From Triops longicaudatus (lineage: Eukaryota; Arthropoda; Branchiopoda; Notostraca; Triopsidae), in contig JAGQDJ010000055.1 of the NCBI GenBank assembly GCA_022885665.1, positions 434,001-498,000 of the forward strand: DNA of 64,000 nucleotides. The letters run 5' to 3'. This document shows positions 1-11,100 of the stretch, piece by piece (positions within the stretch are counted from its first letter, which is position 1; each line of letters starts with the position of its first letter). The notes below the pieces were generated by a model that saw only the letters and a list, made by a program, of their open reading frames with translations, searched no databases and had not been told where the DNA came from. The translations under genes and the position numbers were made by a program.

Positions 1-3000
1 GATATGTCCACATATGGTCGTGTCAAACCCTTCCAGGTGGTTTGTGAAAACGTTTTGACTCGGTTATTTTTTTCGTAGATCAAATAGGTGCTCATAAGAC
101 GTCTCCAGTCTGAAATAGGCTTGAGAAGGTTTGATTTGAGACAACATCTACGTGTCGTGCTGGAAAATTGTGGTGTTTACATCATAAAAACTGTCCTGGG
201 CATATATGGTAAAAAGGACCTTTTCGCCTAACCTTCCGTCTTACCATCCTAAGCTATCATTAGAGGCTATGCTGCGTTTAATTCTCGCAGCGGTTTATCT
301 GGTCTATTTTTTTTTTGCGTTGCTCTTCGCGCTCTGCTGTTTTGTAATAACGGATACCTCGCTGACTTGATTCGAATTTTTGGTAGCTTTCTCCACCTTA
401 TCCCGTAACGGAGGGCAATGCGTGTGATAAGACACGAAGGTGAAAAGAGCTTCGCACACCTGCTTGCGTGTATGGGTTCGTTAGTCGTCAATTTTGATTG
501 AAAAGATGGGGAACAAAAGACCCGAAAACCTAACAGCACAGACGCACATGGGATATCTGTCCAGTCAAAATGAAAAATGATGCTGCCGATCATGAATGGG
601 GTGTAATTTATGGATCATACGAGTACTCGTGAGTTTCAACTTTTTTCTCTTTCCTTTTTTATGTATTTTCTCTAGCGAGTTTCCTGAAGTAGTGGCTGTC
701 GACGTGTACAAAAGAGCAGCTTAGCTTCGTATTTTTGAAGACCTAAAAGCTTTTTCTGGCGAGAAAAGTTTATGCTTGCTAAGTAGCTACCGAATCTTGC
801 TCTTCAAACTTGTTTAAAAAGGGCTTAGATTTTTGTTTGCTCAGTGAAGAAGAAAAACTTTACGAGGTACGCGCCGAAACGCAGCGTTTAGCCATAATCG
901 CCTAAGCTTTACGACTGTTGGCAAGGGGAGCCTACATGTGTAAAGAAAGACTCCAACTTTATCACCTTAGGAGCAGGGTTGAGTGAGGAAAAAATATATT
1001 TACCGCTAAAGGGTGATAGTACAAGGGATTTTTCGTTACCCTATCGTGGCGAAGTATTTACCGCGATATCTTGAACCTTTTGCGGTAGCGGTAATGGGTA
1101 GAGTTAAAAAAATGAAAAAACGGACGTGTTTGATACTGAATAGTGCGACAGTGCCATTCATTATTAATTTTTGGCTCTGATGAAGTAATGCTGGAATTTG
1201 CCTATACGACGTTTCTCGTTTTTTTTTCACATTTCCTAGGGTTGATTTAAAAAGCAGCGCTCTTGGTTGCGTTACGCTTCCTTCTACAAACCACAACCTT
1301 CTCAAAACTCTCTAGCAATAAATACTTTAACATATAAGCAGAGCAATAAAGCCTACGTTATAAGTCCAAAATGCACGAACTCACTTCAACAACCAAATAC
1401 CCTAAGACAGCCGAAGACAATACATAGCAGGTGCGATATCGGTTGTCATTTAAACAAACAAATAAATAAATAAACTTAAACATAAACCCTGCTTCTAAAA
1501 ACCGAATGGCTGATAGATAAGAAAGACATCTTCACGAAAAACTGAAAGCCGTATAATAATAAAAAAATAAATATTCAAACACCGAGATTATTGGATAAAG
1601 AATATCCGTTGAATATGCCTCCTTAGGGCATACATATTAGCCAGTAATGAACGCATTTTATAACATAACTTACAAATATCGAACATAATCAGACGCTTTT
1701 TGAGAGCAAGGTTTCTTTCACCTTTAATACGCATATCTGTGTGCTGATTGTCGCGCAGTTTTACTTGTGCGAACAACGCTAAAGAAACGTCTAATATACG
1801 AATATTTTGGTAACGTGTGCACTTGGATGGTTCATTACATGTAGCACAAGTACGAAAAAAAACGCTCATTGATGACTTTATAAAACTCTCAAAATCCATT
1901 AAAAAGATTCTTTTAAGACGTGGATGCTACAATGGTGAACTTGTATTGACATCAGATCCATGAAACTGACTCGAAAGACAACTTTACCCATTTTACCGCT
2001 ACCACGCGATATTTTCAAGTGTTTGCGGTAATGCGCTAATTGCGGTACTTTGTAATTTAACGCCGTAGAGTAAAGTGGTAAAAATATCTACTGCGATAAT
2101 TACCGCGGTACAGAAAACACCTAAATAATTCAACCCTGCTAAGTGTGTACTTGCATAGTAAAATTTAATTAAATTCTTGGGTGATACACATGGTAGTTTT
2201 TTTTTTCTCACAGTCTATAGTATTTGCATGTCACTGAGCTTATTCGTGCCATTTAAATATAGTATTATCTTATATGACACTCCCTATAGTTAAAAGGTTG
2301 GACCCTCATAGATTAAGAGTTTCAATTCTAAATATCACACCGTTTTTGTAAATATACTATTGATACTTGGAATAAAAAGGAACTCCCATGGGGAAATATT
2401 GCGTCATAACATGAACAATCTAAGACATAATTAAACTACAAATTTAAATTAACATTATAAATGCATTGTAAAGTGAGCAAAACGGATACAACTTTAATTC
2501 GTTCCGAACATGAAAAACTTGGTTTCAATAACTTCTTTCTTGAGAATTGACACAAGCTCTCCACAGATTAAAAATACAACGAACTGGCAAATGTATACAC
2601 ACAAATAGGATCGTAATATGTGTGAGAGCGTAGTTTATTTCTGTTTGCGTAAAAATGTGCATCGTTAAATTCTGCTTTACGAAGCGTATCATCTCTACAT
2701 ATATTTTTTAAATTTAAACAAAGCGGCGTGAAACGAAGTGTTATGAAGTGAAACGATACAATGGCATGTTATCGCCCACACAAAGCAATGCTTGTTGTTG
2801 ACTTGCATTCCTGAAAGGGAAAAAGTGGGTACGCTACATAACCCAGTAACTACCAACAAAGTTGTGATAATGTGGATCTGAAATTTGCATTCATTTATGA
2901 AATGTAATAGATAAGAAACATTTTGGAAAGACGGAGGACAAATTTGGTCGTAAGGTAAAGAAAAAAAGAAACGCAATTTTCGTATAAGAAAAGCTCCTTG

Positions 3001-5026
3001 ATAGCTCTAATGGCATGAATTTCGCTCGTTTTCTCGAAAAAGGAAAGCTCTATTAATTGATGTGACGCATCCTTTCTCATATCGATTGAAATCTCCCTCG
3101 TTTTAGAGTGAAACGAGCTTATTCAAAAGTGCACTTTTCCCCACCATGAGATGCACTTCCGTAAAAGCTGTTTCGCCGTTCTGCAAACCTTGCAAGTGGA
3201 AAGCTACCAGTTGATTACATCTGATCTTTTCGAGTACATGTGTTTTATTTCCATGCAACCGATATTACCCATTTGTTGAAAAACGCGTTTCCGTTCCTAG
3301 TGGACTTGTAGGAATGTTTTATTGGGAATATATTTATAGTTTAGAAATTTAATTTCAAATGCGGAAATTCGGAAACATTTGTATATACTTTTACCACTGC
3401 TGAAAAGCTCTTATGTAACTCATTGAAACACTACACGTGTAACAAAATCAGGAATGGTCCTTCGCGTAATATTTCCTTCCTCCATGATTCACTCATCAAA
3501 CTGGATTTTAGCAACTGTGAGTTCAATGAGTTATTGCAGAACTGGCTCGTTGTACGCGGGTATTAAGTTCGTGTTAGCAGTAGACTGCACTTTTTTTTTT
3601 GCACCACGGGTGAAGACATGGAGAACATTCCTCCCTGAAAAAAAAAGAGGAATACCAGTGTCTAACTGAGCGCCTATAACGAGACTCCACAAGTACTTTC
3701 TCCACCTTACGTAAGGTTTCGGGACACGTGTACTTAGTCCTGAGGAATTGCGAGTTTTTATGTATGTGACGCCTTTATAAGAAGTTATAAACGAGTTAAG
3801 TAACACTGAGTTATAAGTTATGTCCTATATTGTTAATAAAATTGGTAACAGGAAGAACAACCATTGTGGACCTAATAATAAACCCAGAGATACGAGGGTA
3901 AGTGCGCTTTGGCCGCCGTTAACCGACCCATGAACTTAACCCAGTTTTCGTATCCTAATTTGCAGTACCCATTTCACGGTTTCCTTTTTCACCAGGAAAT
4001 CATACACTCTAAGCAGTCGTACCGGTATTCAGGTATTGACCCTTTGTCTAAAACCGCCAATTTTGCGAAGTGAATGTGTTTTGTGTTTGGAAGGTAATTA
4101 CGTTATTTTTCTACCGTTTCCAATTGACAAGAGGAATGCAGCAATATCAATAACAACGTCATATGGACCTAATATGACGACATACGGTTTTGGAAAGATC
4201 TATTCGCAATCAAAATGGCTTATGCAAAACCACTGAACATAGACTTTACTATGTACAAGGCATCATTTTCTCTTTCGCTCCGCTTGGCATTGCAAATTAT
4301 GTGCGTTAAAAGTGCACAAAGTTATTTTATTTTAACCCACTTGGAAATAAGTTCCCATTCTTTCTTCCAAAATGAAGCCTAATATAAATAATTGCAAGTC
4401 ATGGCCCATAGTGGATATTACGTACTCTCCGTTTTCTAACTGACCATGTGTTGAATATTCTAGACTACGTCTTAACCGTACACTGTTTAGCCGAAGTTGC
4501 TTATGTAAAAAAAACTCGCATGTATATTGTAAAAAGGTACGCGACTTTCCAGTAAAACAGGACTTCCAATAAAAGACGGGCGACTTTTTATTATTTTTCA
4601 AAAAAAGTAATGCAAGGAACGTTTTAGTAGCCTGTAAATAGTCCTTATAAAAATCGCGAACAAGATGCTAAGTGGAATGAAAAACGGCAAGTTGATTAAT
4701 GTAGCATTTCCTTTCGAATTTGCAAGGCTTCCTTTCTTGCGCGACACTATACCTCGTGAACAATTAGTTTCCTTGAGCTTCGAATGTCAAGTTAAATGTC
4801 AAAGTCGGGTTCTGAATTAGCAGTCTACTTCACTCGAGATCACCCTGATAGCTCATGTTTTCCTGTAATGTTAGATTGATAGAGTACCAGTTTACACACC
4901 AGCGCCCTTAAGTTATGCTTCTGTATTAACCGAAAAAACGTGTTAACAACGGAAAACCGCGAATGAAATATCTTAGAAAACCATCTTTATATAAACACGA
5001 TCACGCTCCTTTGATCATTCAGCGTT
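1..5026. other. Intergenic region, no supported gene
   Basis: No open frame here is long, conserved-looking or spliceable into a recognisable protein. Short open frames of 60-109 codons are scattered on both strands with no domain, signal peptide or consistent splice sites. The composition is A/T-rich with many homopolymer stretches. The only structured item is the putative hAT-like element at 974-2138, listed separately. The GNL1 gene ends on the minus strand at 5027, so the right part of this interval should hold its 3' untranslated region. Confidence 0.6.
974..2138. mobile_element. Putative non-autonomous hAT-like element
   Basis: The interval starts with CAGGGTTGA and ends with its reverse complement TCAACCCTG. 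Both ends are followed inward by copies of a taccgc/gcggta motif: 1000-1005, the 1056-1095 area, and several between 1990 and 2110. The flanking 8-mers, cttaggag (966-973) and ctaagtgt (2139-2146), are similar but not identical, as expected for an old 8 bp target-site duplication of the hAT superfamily. No transposase frame is present. The classification rests on short termini and the flank length, so it is tentative. Confidence 0.4.
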
Positions 5027-7418
5027 TCACAGCAAAGCAGCAAACTTGTTGGAAAACACCAGTGTCGTTTCTTCGTCCTCTTCGGAACCTTGCCCACCTG
5101 GCGAGTCTGACCCTGGCAAGGCTGGCCCAGTTTCGCCCATCGGCCCCTCTTCCTCGCTTTCACTTGCTGTTTCCCACTGCAGTTCCGCGTGAACAGGTGC
5201 AGCATGTGGTAACGCTTGGATGTATTCCACCTCTTTGCATAATGGGTCTCGCTCGCACTGTTCCTTCTCCAAATCATAGCCAGGAGGCCTAATCCAGAAA
5301 GGAAATCGAGCATCGAGTGCCAAACGTAAAAGATGGTTAGCTGCTCGATGGACGTCCGGTCTTGCTCCTTTGGCGGTCATAAAACCCCTCTTCACAGCCC
5401 ACGCTACAATCCCAACGAAAAACAGCCCATTATAAGGTACAATTTTCCCTTAAACCTGGTGACTTATTTCATTTTGACACGCAAAAAAAACATTTAGGTG
5501 AAACTCACCTTCGCAAATGTCATAAGCCGACCACCCACCCTCATCTTCACCTGAAGGGTGTTGAAGGTTCAGGTATTTTGGGAGATCGAGATGCTTGGTC
5601 AAATACGCGACGGTTGATAAGGGGACGCGTAATTGCGCGATGGGAAAACTGCCAACCAGGACTTGTAAGGCTTTAGGGACTTTAGAGGGGAAAACCAAGC
5701 CGGGGCAGTCGCACAAACGCACCGTCGGTGTCAAGAAAATGGTTTGAAAGTGCTTGGTGTGACCCGGGGTTCGGGACACACTTACGACTTTCTTCCCCAT
5801 CAACGCATTAATGACCGACGATTTACCCACATTCGGCTGACCCACACATCCCACAGTGAGGATACCGTTCTTGTACCTTTCACGACTCGCACCTTCCCCC
5901 ATCAGCGTGGTTTTGTTGGCTGGCTCTTCCAGCAACAGTCCAACATCAACCGTTGCTTCGTCATCATCCTCGCTGTCTCCATCGGTCGAAGCTCCTAGTT
6001 CCGATGTAATTTTTCCTTTCCACGATGAGAGATCGACTACGTTAACAAAAGAACGTGCTTCATTATCGAAAAATATTAACACAAAAAATAATAAAAAATG
6101 AAAAAGAAACTTGAGGAGCAGTTTCACCTTCATCTTGACAGATTTGCTGACAAAGCTCGTACAGCCGATGTGCTCCTTCAGCGGCCATCCGCATGCGGCC
6201 GCGCCTGCGTGGTCCTTTCGAGACTTTCCCGTGGGTAATGGCTTGAGGTTCACGAAGATTGTAACTCGGCATGGACGTGAAAGGCATTACACGTAGGCCT
6301 GGGAATTGACGTTCGAAATAGCGTATCCATGCCACCGCTAATGAAGATGGAACGGCGTCGATTTTGTTCAAGATTAATATGATAGGCACCTTCAAAACGT
6401 CAGTGACGTAATGATACAGTGACGGAGGGAATAGCAACGACTAAGGAAGAGAAAACTCAGTAATCCACTTTCGAGGGAAATTAACACCTTTTTTTATCTC
6501 TTGATTACCGGGTAACGCGCATCGACAATGACAGTAAGAATGTCTGACATTTCTAGAACGCGCCACAACTGGCGCCATGTCTCCAGATTCAGCTCAAAGT
6601 AGCTCAATTCTTGGGGAGGATATCTGCCTTGAATCTCATCTACGTATTCCTTAAAAGAGGTAGTACCTGATTAAAGCGGCACATCCGGGTATAGAAAATA
6701 GAAGTGACATAAGACATACCCTAAAATACTTATTTTCACGCCGGTCTAACTCTTCAGGTGACAAGCTGTAGTCCCAAGACGGTCTCACTGGAAAAGAGAG
6801 ACCAGTGTCGTAAAACACATCGCATCCGAATTCTAGCTGATCAACATTTTCACGAGAAATTGCCTTTCGAGATTCTTCCTTTTGTAATGCAATCTCTTCC
6901 AGGGTTTCGGCGTAAAATTTCAGATTGTACCTAAGTTCAACAGGTGGTATTATTATCTATGGCCAGAATTTAATGGTTAAAAGGTTTTCTACTACATAAG
7001 CCTAGCAAGAAAATATACTTTCAGAGCAATGAACCTTGCCCATTCGCTCTTAAATGTAGCCTGCTAACCCAGGTTTTCTTTGAATGTACTCCCTGTGTTT
7101 TACGACAATTCGGTGATACATGCGTAAATGTAGGTGTCTTCAAAGAAAAACACGCAAGTTACCTATTGGGATCTCTGCCTGCATTGCGCCCAGTGCCAGG
7201 TTGCACATTGAGGCTGCGAGTTTGTGTAAAGCCGACGTTATGAGAAGGAGCAGTGTGGTGCACGATTTTGCTTTCTAAAATAGTAACACAAAAATTTAAA
7301 GATTTGTACAGTTATAATACAACTAAATACCTCCTGATCCTTGTTTTTCAGCTCTTTTGGCTTGCAATTGTTGTTTCTTCGCTTTGGCACTGAAAGGAAT
7401 TCGTCTCTTTTGGGTCAT
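5027..7418 (-). CDS. GNL1: GNL1/HSR1-like circularly permuted GTPase
   Basis: Seven exons join to a 589-residue protein: 7331-7418, 7163-7274, 6931/6720 boundary exon 6720-6930, 6509-6649, 6128-6440, 5509-6036 and 5027-5403. The start ATG is at 7416-7418; all exon phases agree and the stop is at 5027-5029. Order of GTPase motifs is permuted as in the YlqF/YawG family: NKID (G4, about residue 209) comes before the P-loop GCVGQPNVGKS (about 351) and DCPG (G3, about 398). The basic N-terminus, the segment LSYFELNLETWRQLWRVLEM and the C-terminal RPPGYDLE region match the metazoan GNL1 family, whose members are about 600 residues. The family is nucleolar/nuclear and linked to ribosome biogenesis and growth control; this role is inferred from homology. 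An acidic stretch (DSEDDDE) precedes the P-loop and another acidic stretch is near the C-terminus. Introns are 56-232 bp. It is transcribed away from the RFX gene. Confidence 0.93.
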
Positions 7419-7472
7419 TTTTCGCAAGATTTACCTGATTGGCTCTAAAATGTAAAGGGTTAAACTGTGGGC

Positions 7473-7480
7473 CACGTGAC
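7473..7480. promoter_or_regulatory. CACGTGAC E-box
   Basis: CACGTG core with a GTCACGTG-type flank, 55 bp upstream of the GNL1 start codon. This is the binding type of USF/MITF/TFE bHLH-zip factors. It was found by eye; function is untested. Confidence 0.35.
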
Positions 7481-7508
7481 TTTTGTTTGTATCGTTTGTG
7501 GTGTTCGG

Positions 7509-7516
7509 TATCGATA
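7509..7516. promoter_or_regulatory. DRE/CGATA palindrome TATCGATA, copy 1
   Basis: Exact TATCGATA, 91 bp upstream of the GNL1 start codon on the minus strand. A second exact copy lies at 7705-7712. Factor binding (DREF or BEAF-32 type) is an inference from Drosophila. Confidence 0.45.
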
Positions 7517-7704
7517 TATTTCTCTCGGGTCGTTCTATAATACTTTAATAAATTTGTTTGGAACTCTACATTTCAGGGCTATTTAAATCAAACCCTTGAA
7601 TTTCTCCCTTATGAAAATGGATGAAAAATGCGTTTGGTGAGAGTGTAGTCAGTTTGTGGCGGTTTAAAGAAAATTTTCGTAATTTACTCCTTTGTTTAAG
7701 TCGG

Positions 7705-7712
7705 TATCGATA
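7705..7712. promoter_or_regulatory. DRE/CGATA palindrome TATCGATA, copy 2
   Basis: Exact TATCGATA, 364 bp upstream of the first RFX start codon (8076). Both copies share the flank cggTATCGATA. An exact 8-mer palindrome twice in 657 bp is unlikely by chance (about 0.01 copies expected in random sequence). Confidence 0.45.
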
Positions 7713-8061
7713 CTAATTTTGTTCCCTGAGGGTCTTGGCTGGCGAAGGGGAGGTTGGTGTCAAGTTTGGTCAAGGAACTTGCGACTGTTATGCAAATGTA
7801 ACATTGGCAATTGTTCTTTTCGTTGAAAGCAAAAGGTAGGCAACGTACTTGTTACATTTACACTTTAAAATTCTATATATACTTGGTATGCTAATGAACC
7901 TTGAGTTCTGTTGTGTTGATCACATACTGTTTTGTTGTTGTGGCACCAGTGGGGTACTTTAACCCTTAATTTATAGAAGTAAAGTGTTTAAACAAATTAT
8001 CGACGTAATGTTAACGTCTCATTGATGTTTTAGATTCTATTGTCCGGCGCCGGATACTGAA

Positions 8062-8103
8062 ATGATCCAAGACCTATGCTGTTCAGCAACATGGCTCGCT
8101 TGA
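8062..8103 (+). other. Short uORF overlapping the RFX start codon
   Basis: An ATG at 8062 opens a 14-codon frame that ends at TGA 8101-8103, overlapping in another frame the first two in-frame start codons of the RFX gene (8076 and 8091). If it lies on the mature transcript it should reduce initiation at the main frame. The transcription start site is unknown, so its presence on the mRNA is unproven. Confidence 0.4.
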
Positions 8104-11100
8104 CTGGATCAGAGAACAACAATACTAGTTCCGGAACAGGCAACAAAACTGCCAATGGGAATAGTAGCAGCAACGGCGACACCACGGGTCATACCTACAC
8201 ATCCTGCACCCCAAGTAGACCACCGAATTTGCCCTCCTTGGATCTTTCTCTCCATACGTCCAACAATACCACAACGAGGAAATCTGCACCCAATTCTCTC
8301 AGTCTGAACCCTCAATTCCCGAATTCCAGCCCAGAATGTAGCGACTATTTGACGCTGGAACTGGACCACACTTCGTCGTCTTCACCTCAAGCTGCTCGAG
8401 AGGTAGAAAATCTTCATCTTCCGCCTGGAACGCAAACTGCGGAAAATCCAGCTTTGGAAAACGACTTGAAAGAAGAGTTGAAAGCGCTACTCTTTTCGGA
8501 ACATTTCTGGTCTATGGGTAATGTTAATTCGAGCAAACAACAGCAATTGCGTGAGATGATTGAGAAATCCTTAAGGTTCGTAAAAGTCAAGAATTCAGTT
8601 CACATAAAAAGCAAAAAATAAATGAACCATTAAAGTTAATTAAGATTTGTTGTATTACAGTCAAACAGCAAGGGACACAGTAGACCACGTGCTCCAAAAA
8701 GTGACCGAGTTGACAAATCTTGAGAAACTGTTGCTGATTATGAAATTACGGAGTTCCCACGTTCAAGAAGACCCACTTCGACTGTAAGGAGTATTTTAAT
8801 TGGGTGAAAATGTTAAATTTTCTGTTTAAAAAATGAATTTTGTTGTATTACTTGAATTTGCAGCCCAAATAATCCTCTGGGTAGCCGTCCGGAAATTTCG
8901 TTAACAGTAACGTGGATTAGCACGCATTTGGAAGAAGACGCATCGACTTCTTTACCCAAACATGAGGTCTACGAAGAGTACATGGCTCATTGTCAAGCCA
9001 ACCATGCAAAAGCGTTATCTACAGCGGACTTTGGTAAAGTCATGAAGCAAGTATTTCCGACTGTGCGGCCCAGGCGGTTGGGAATGCGAGGTCATTCACG
9101 CTACTGCTATTCTGGCTTGCGGAAACGAATGAAGGTGGGCCCACCTCTCTTGCCTGACTTGGATACCCATAGTACAGCTGTAGGTTCCTATTTGGTACCA
9201 ATTTTCCAATGATTTCCACAGCATTTTTGCTTCTTTCACCCCCCAACTAGGCAACGTCCACCGAGGATATCCTGCAAGAAGCTTCATCCTGTGTGATACG
9301 AGAATGGTCCGAGAAGCTACTGACCGCCAATTTCGCTTCCACTCAGGCATTGGCCATGTATCTAGTAGATAAACTTTACGTTGATCACCGTTCTAAAGCG
9401 GCCAAAACGCTCCTGGAGCTCGCTGCTACCAAAACTTGTAAGGAATAAGCTAGCTAAGAAGTGTAATGTGATTCTTGTAGTTTTTTTTTTTTTTTTTTTT
9501 TTTTCAAAGCAGTGGCCAGAGATACGCCAGAACCCGAGCCATCTGAAGGCAGATCGCGTGTACCAAGCGGCTCGTCACCGTCTAAAAACGCCAAAGGGTC
9601 CGATAAAGAGCACATGAGGGAGTTAAAACGAAAGTTACAGGCAAGTTACAAGCATGATCAATTATATTTACCATGGAGTGCTTGAGTGTGTCGTTTTTAA
9701 GCGCATTTTTAAGGAACTCTCCAAAAATACTTCAAGTAAATGTATTTAGCGTACTGAAGACAGAATTAACGTATTTATTCTTCAGCAAACACGAGATATT
9801 CAAACGATGTCGAACACAATGAACAAAATACTAATGTAGCCAATAATACAAATGAGGTTACAGTGAGTTTAAAGAAAACAATAATTTAATGAAAAATTTA
9901 ATAGTGTGGATCATACGCATAAATTTATAAACCTTTACTTAACTTAGAATAAATGCCATACTGTAATTTATAAATACGTTATTAAATAAATAAATAATTT
10001 AATGTAAATAACTTGAAACTCAAAAGTGAACAAAAATGTAAAGAAAACAGTTTAAAGTATAAAACATGAATTATTATAATAAAGCATAAAATAAAGAATT
10101 ATTACAAAATTACTATCAGTAGATGGCTTTGGATATAAAAATACGAATGAGATCTTTTTTAAAATTTTTGTTATTCAGTTTCTTGTATTACTACAATTTA
10201 TAGGAGAATGCTCGTATGATTAGTGTACAGAACTTCTGTTTTCGTTGTATTGTGGTTTGAAAAAATGAGTCTAAAGAAATTACGTGTGATAATAATACAT
10301 TTAAATTTAATGTATTTTTTTATTATAGGAACAACATTTAGTAGCCACGAAGAGTCGTGTTACCACGGGAAGGACGACGAAGAAAACCAAAGTCTCCTCG
10401 CAAACTAAGGATTTGCTGGGCAGCGAAAACGAGTCCAATGACGGTGTCGCTCTGTCAAGTACCGCCGAATGTGCGATTAATACCTCACTTGAGCCTTCTG
10501 TTACCACTCGTAAGTGCTTCGGCATATTTCATAGCGTGACCGAACGTACTTTGGCCCTTTCATTTTCAATATGTGTAACAATTTCCTGTCTTTCTTGTTT
10601 CACTCATAGCTCCGGTCAAAGAAACCAAGCGCCGGTCGAGGAAAAACCAAGACAAAGGCTTTGCCGTGACCAGCAATGCAACACGAATGGCTCCCCGTGA
10701 GGAAGAGTCTCACAGCCAGGAACGCCCGTCTGAGAACTCAGATTTGGCTCCACAACCACCCAAGGTGAACGAACCTTCCGAAACCGCAACAGCAGTCAAC
10801 GCGAAAAAGAAAGGAAATCCCGGTAAAGTCCCCATACCTCGTCTACAGACTCAACGACCCAGTCGTGCGCTCCCAGCGCTGTCCTCCATCATCCTTGTAA
10901 ACCCTGTCGCGTCCCCACAGCCGACGGGGAAAAAATACGTCCCCATTCAACCCAAATACAAGACCGAACCAGAAGAATCACCACAAGTGTCCAGCCCTTG
11001 TCATGTCGATTCCCTATCCAACATAGTTGAGGTCAATCAAGTCGATCACTTGTCTCAAGTAACGCCGGATCTATCCACCACAAAAGGCCCCGTAAAAGAA

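Larger units (their letters stand above)
7419..8075. promoter_or_regulatory. Shared head-to-head promoter interval of GNL1 and RFX
   Basis: The start codons of GNL1 (minus) and the RFX gene (plus) are 657 bp apart, so both promoters lie here. The interval contains two perfect TATCGATA palindromes (7509-7516 and 7705-7712) and a CACGTGAC E-box (7473-7480). TATCGATA is the DRE element bound by DREF and overlaps the BEAF-32 CGATA motif in Drosophila, where it is enriched between divergent housekeeping genes. Use in this species is inferred. Confidence 0.5.

Noticed and set aside
4987..5313. Frames overlapping the last GNL1 exon on both strands
   Set aside because: Shadows of the GNL1 coding exon; only the frame ending at 5027 matches the family.
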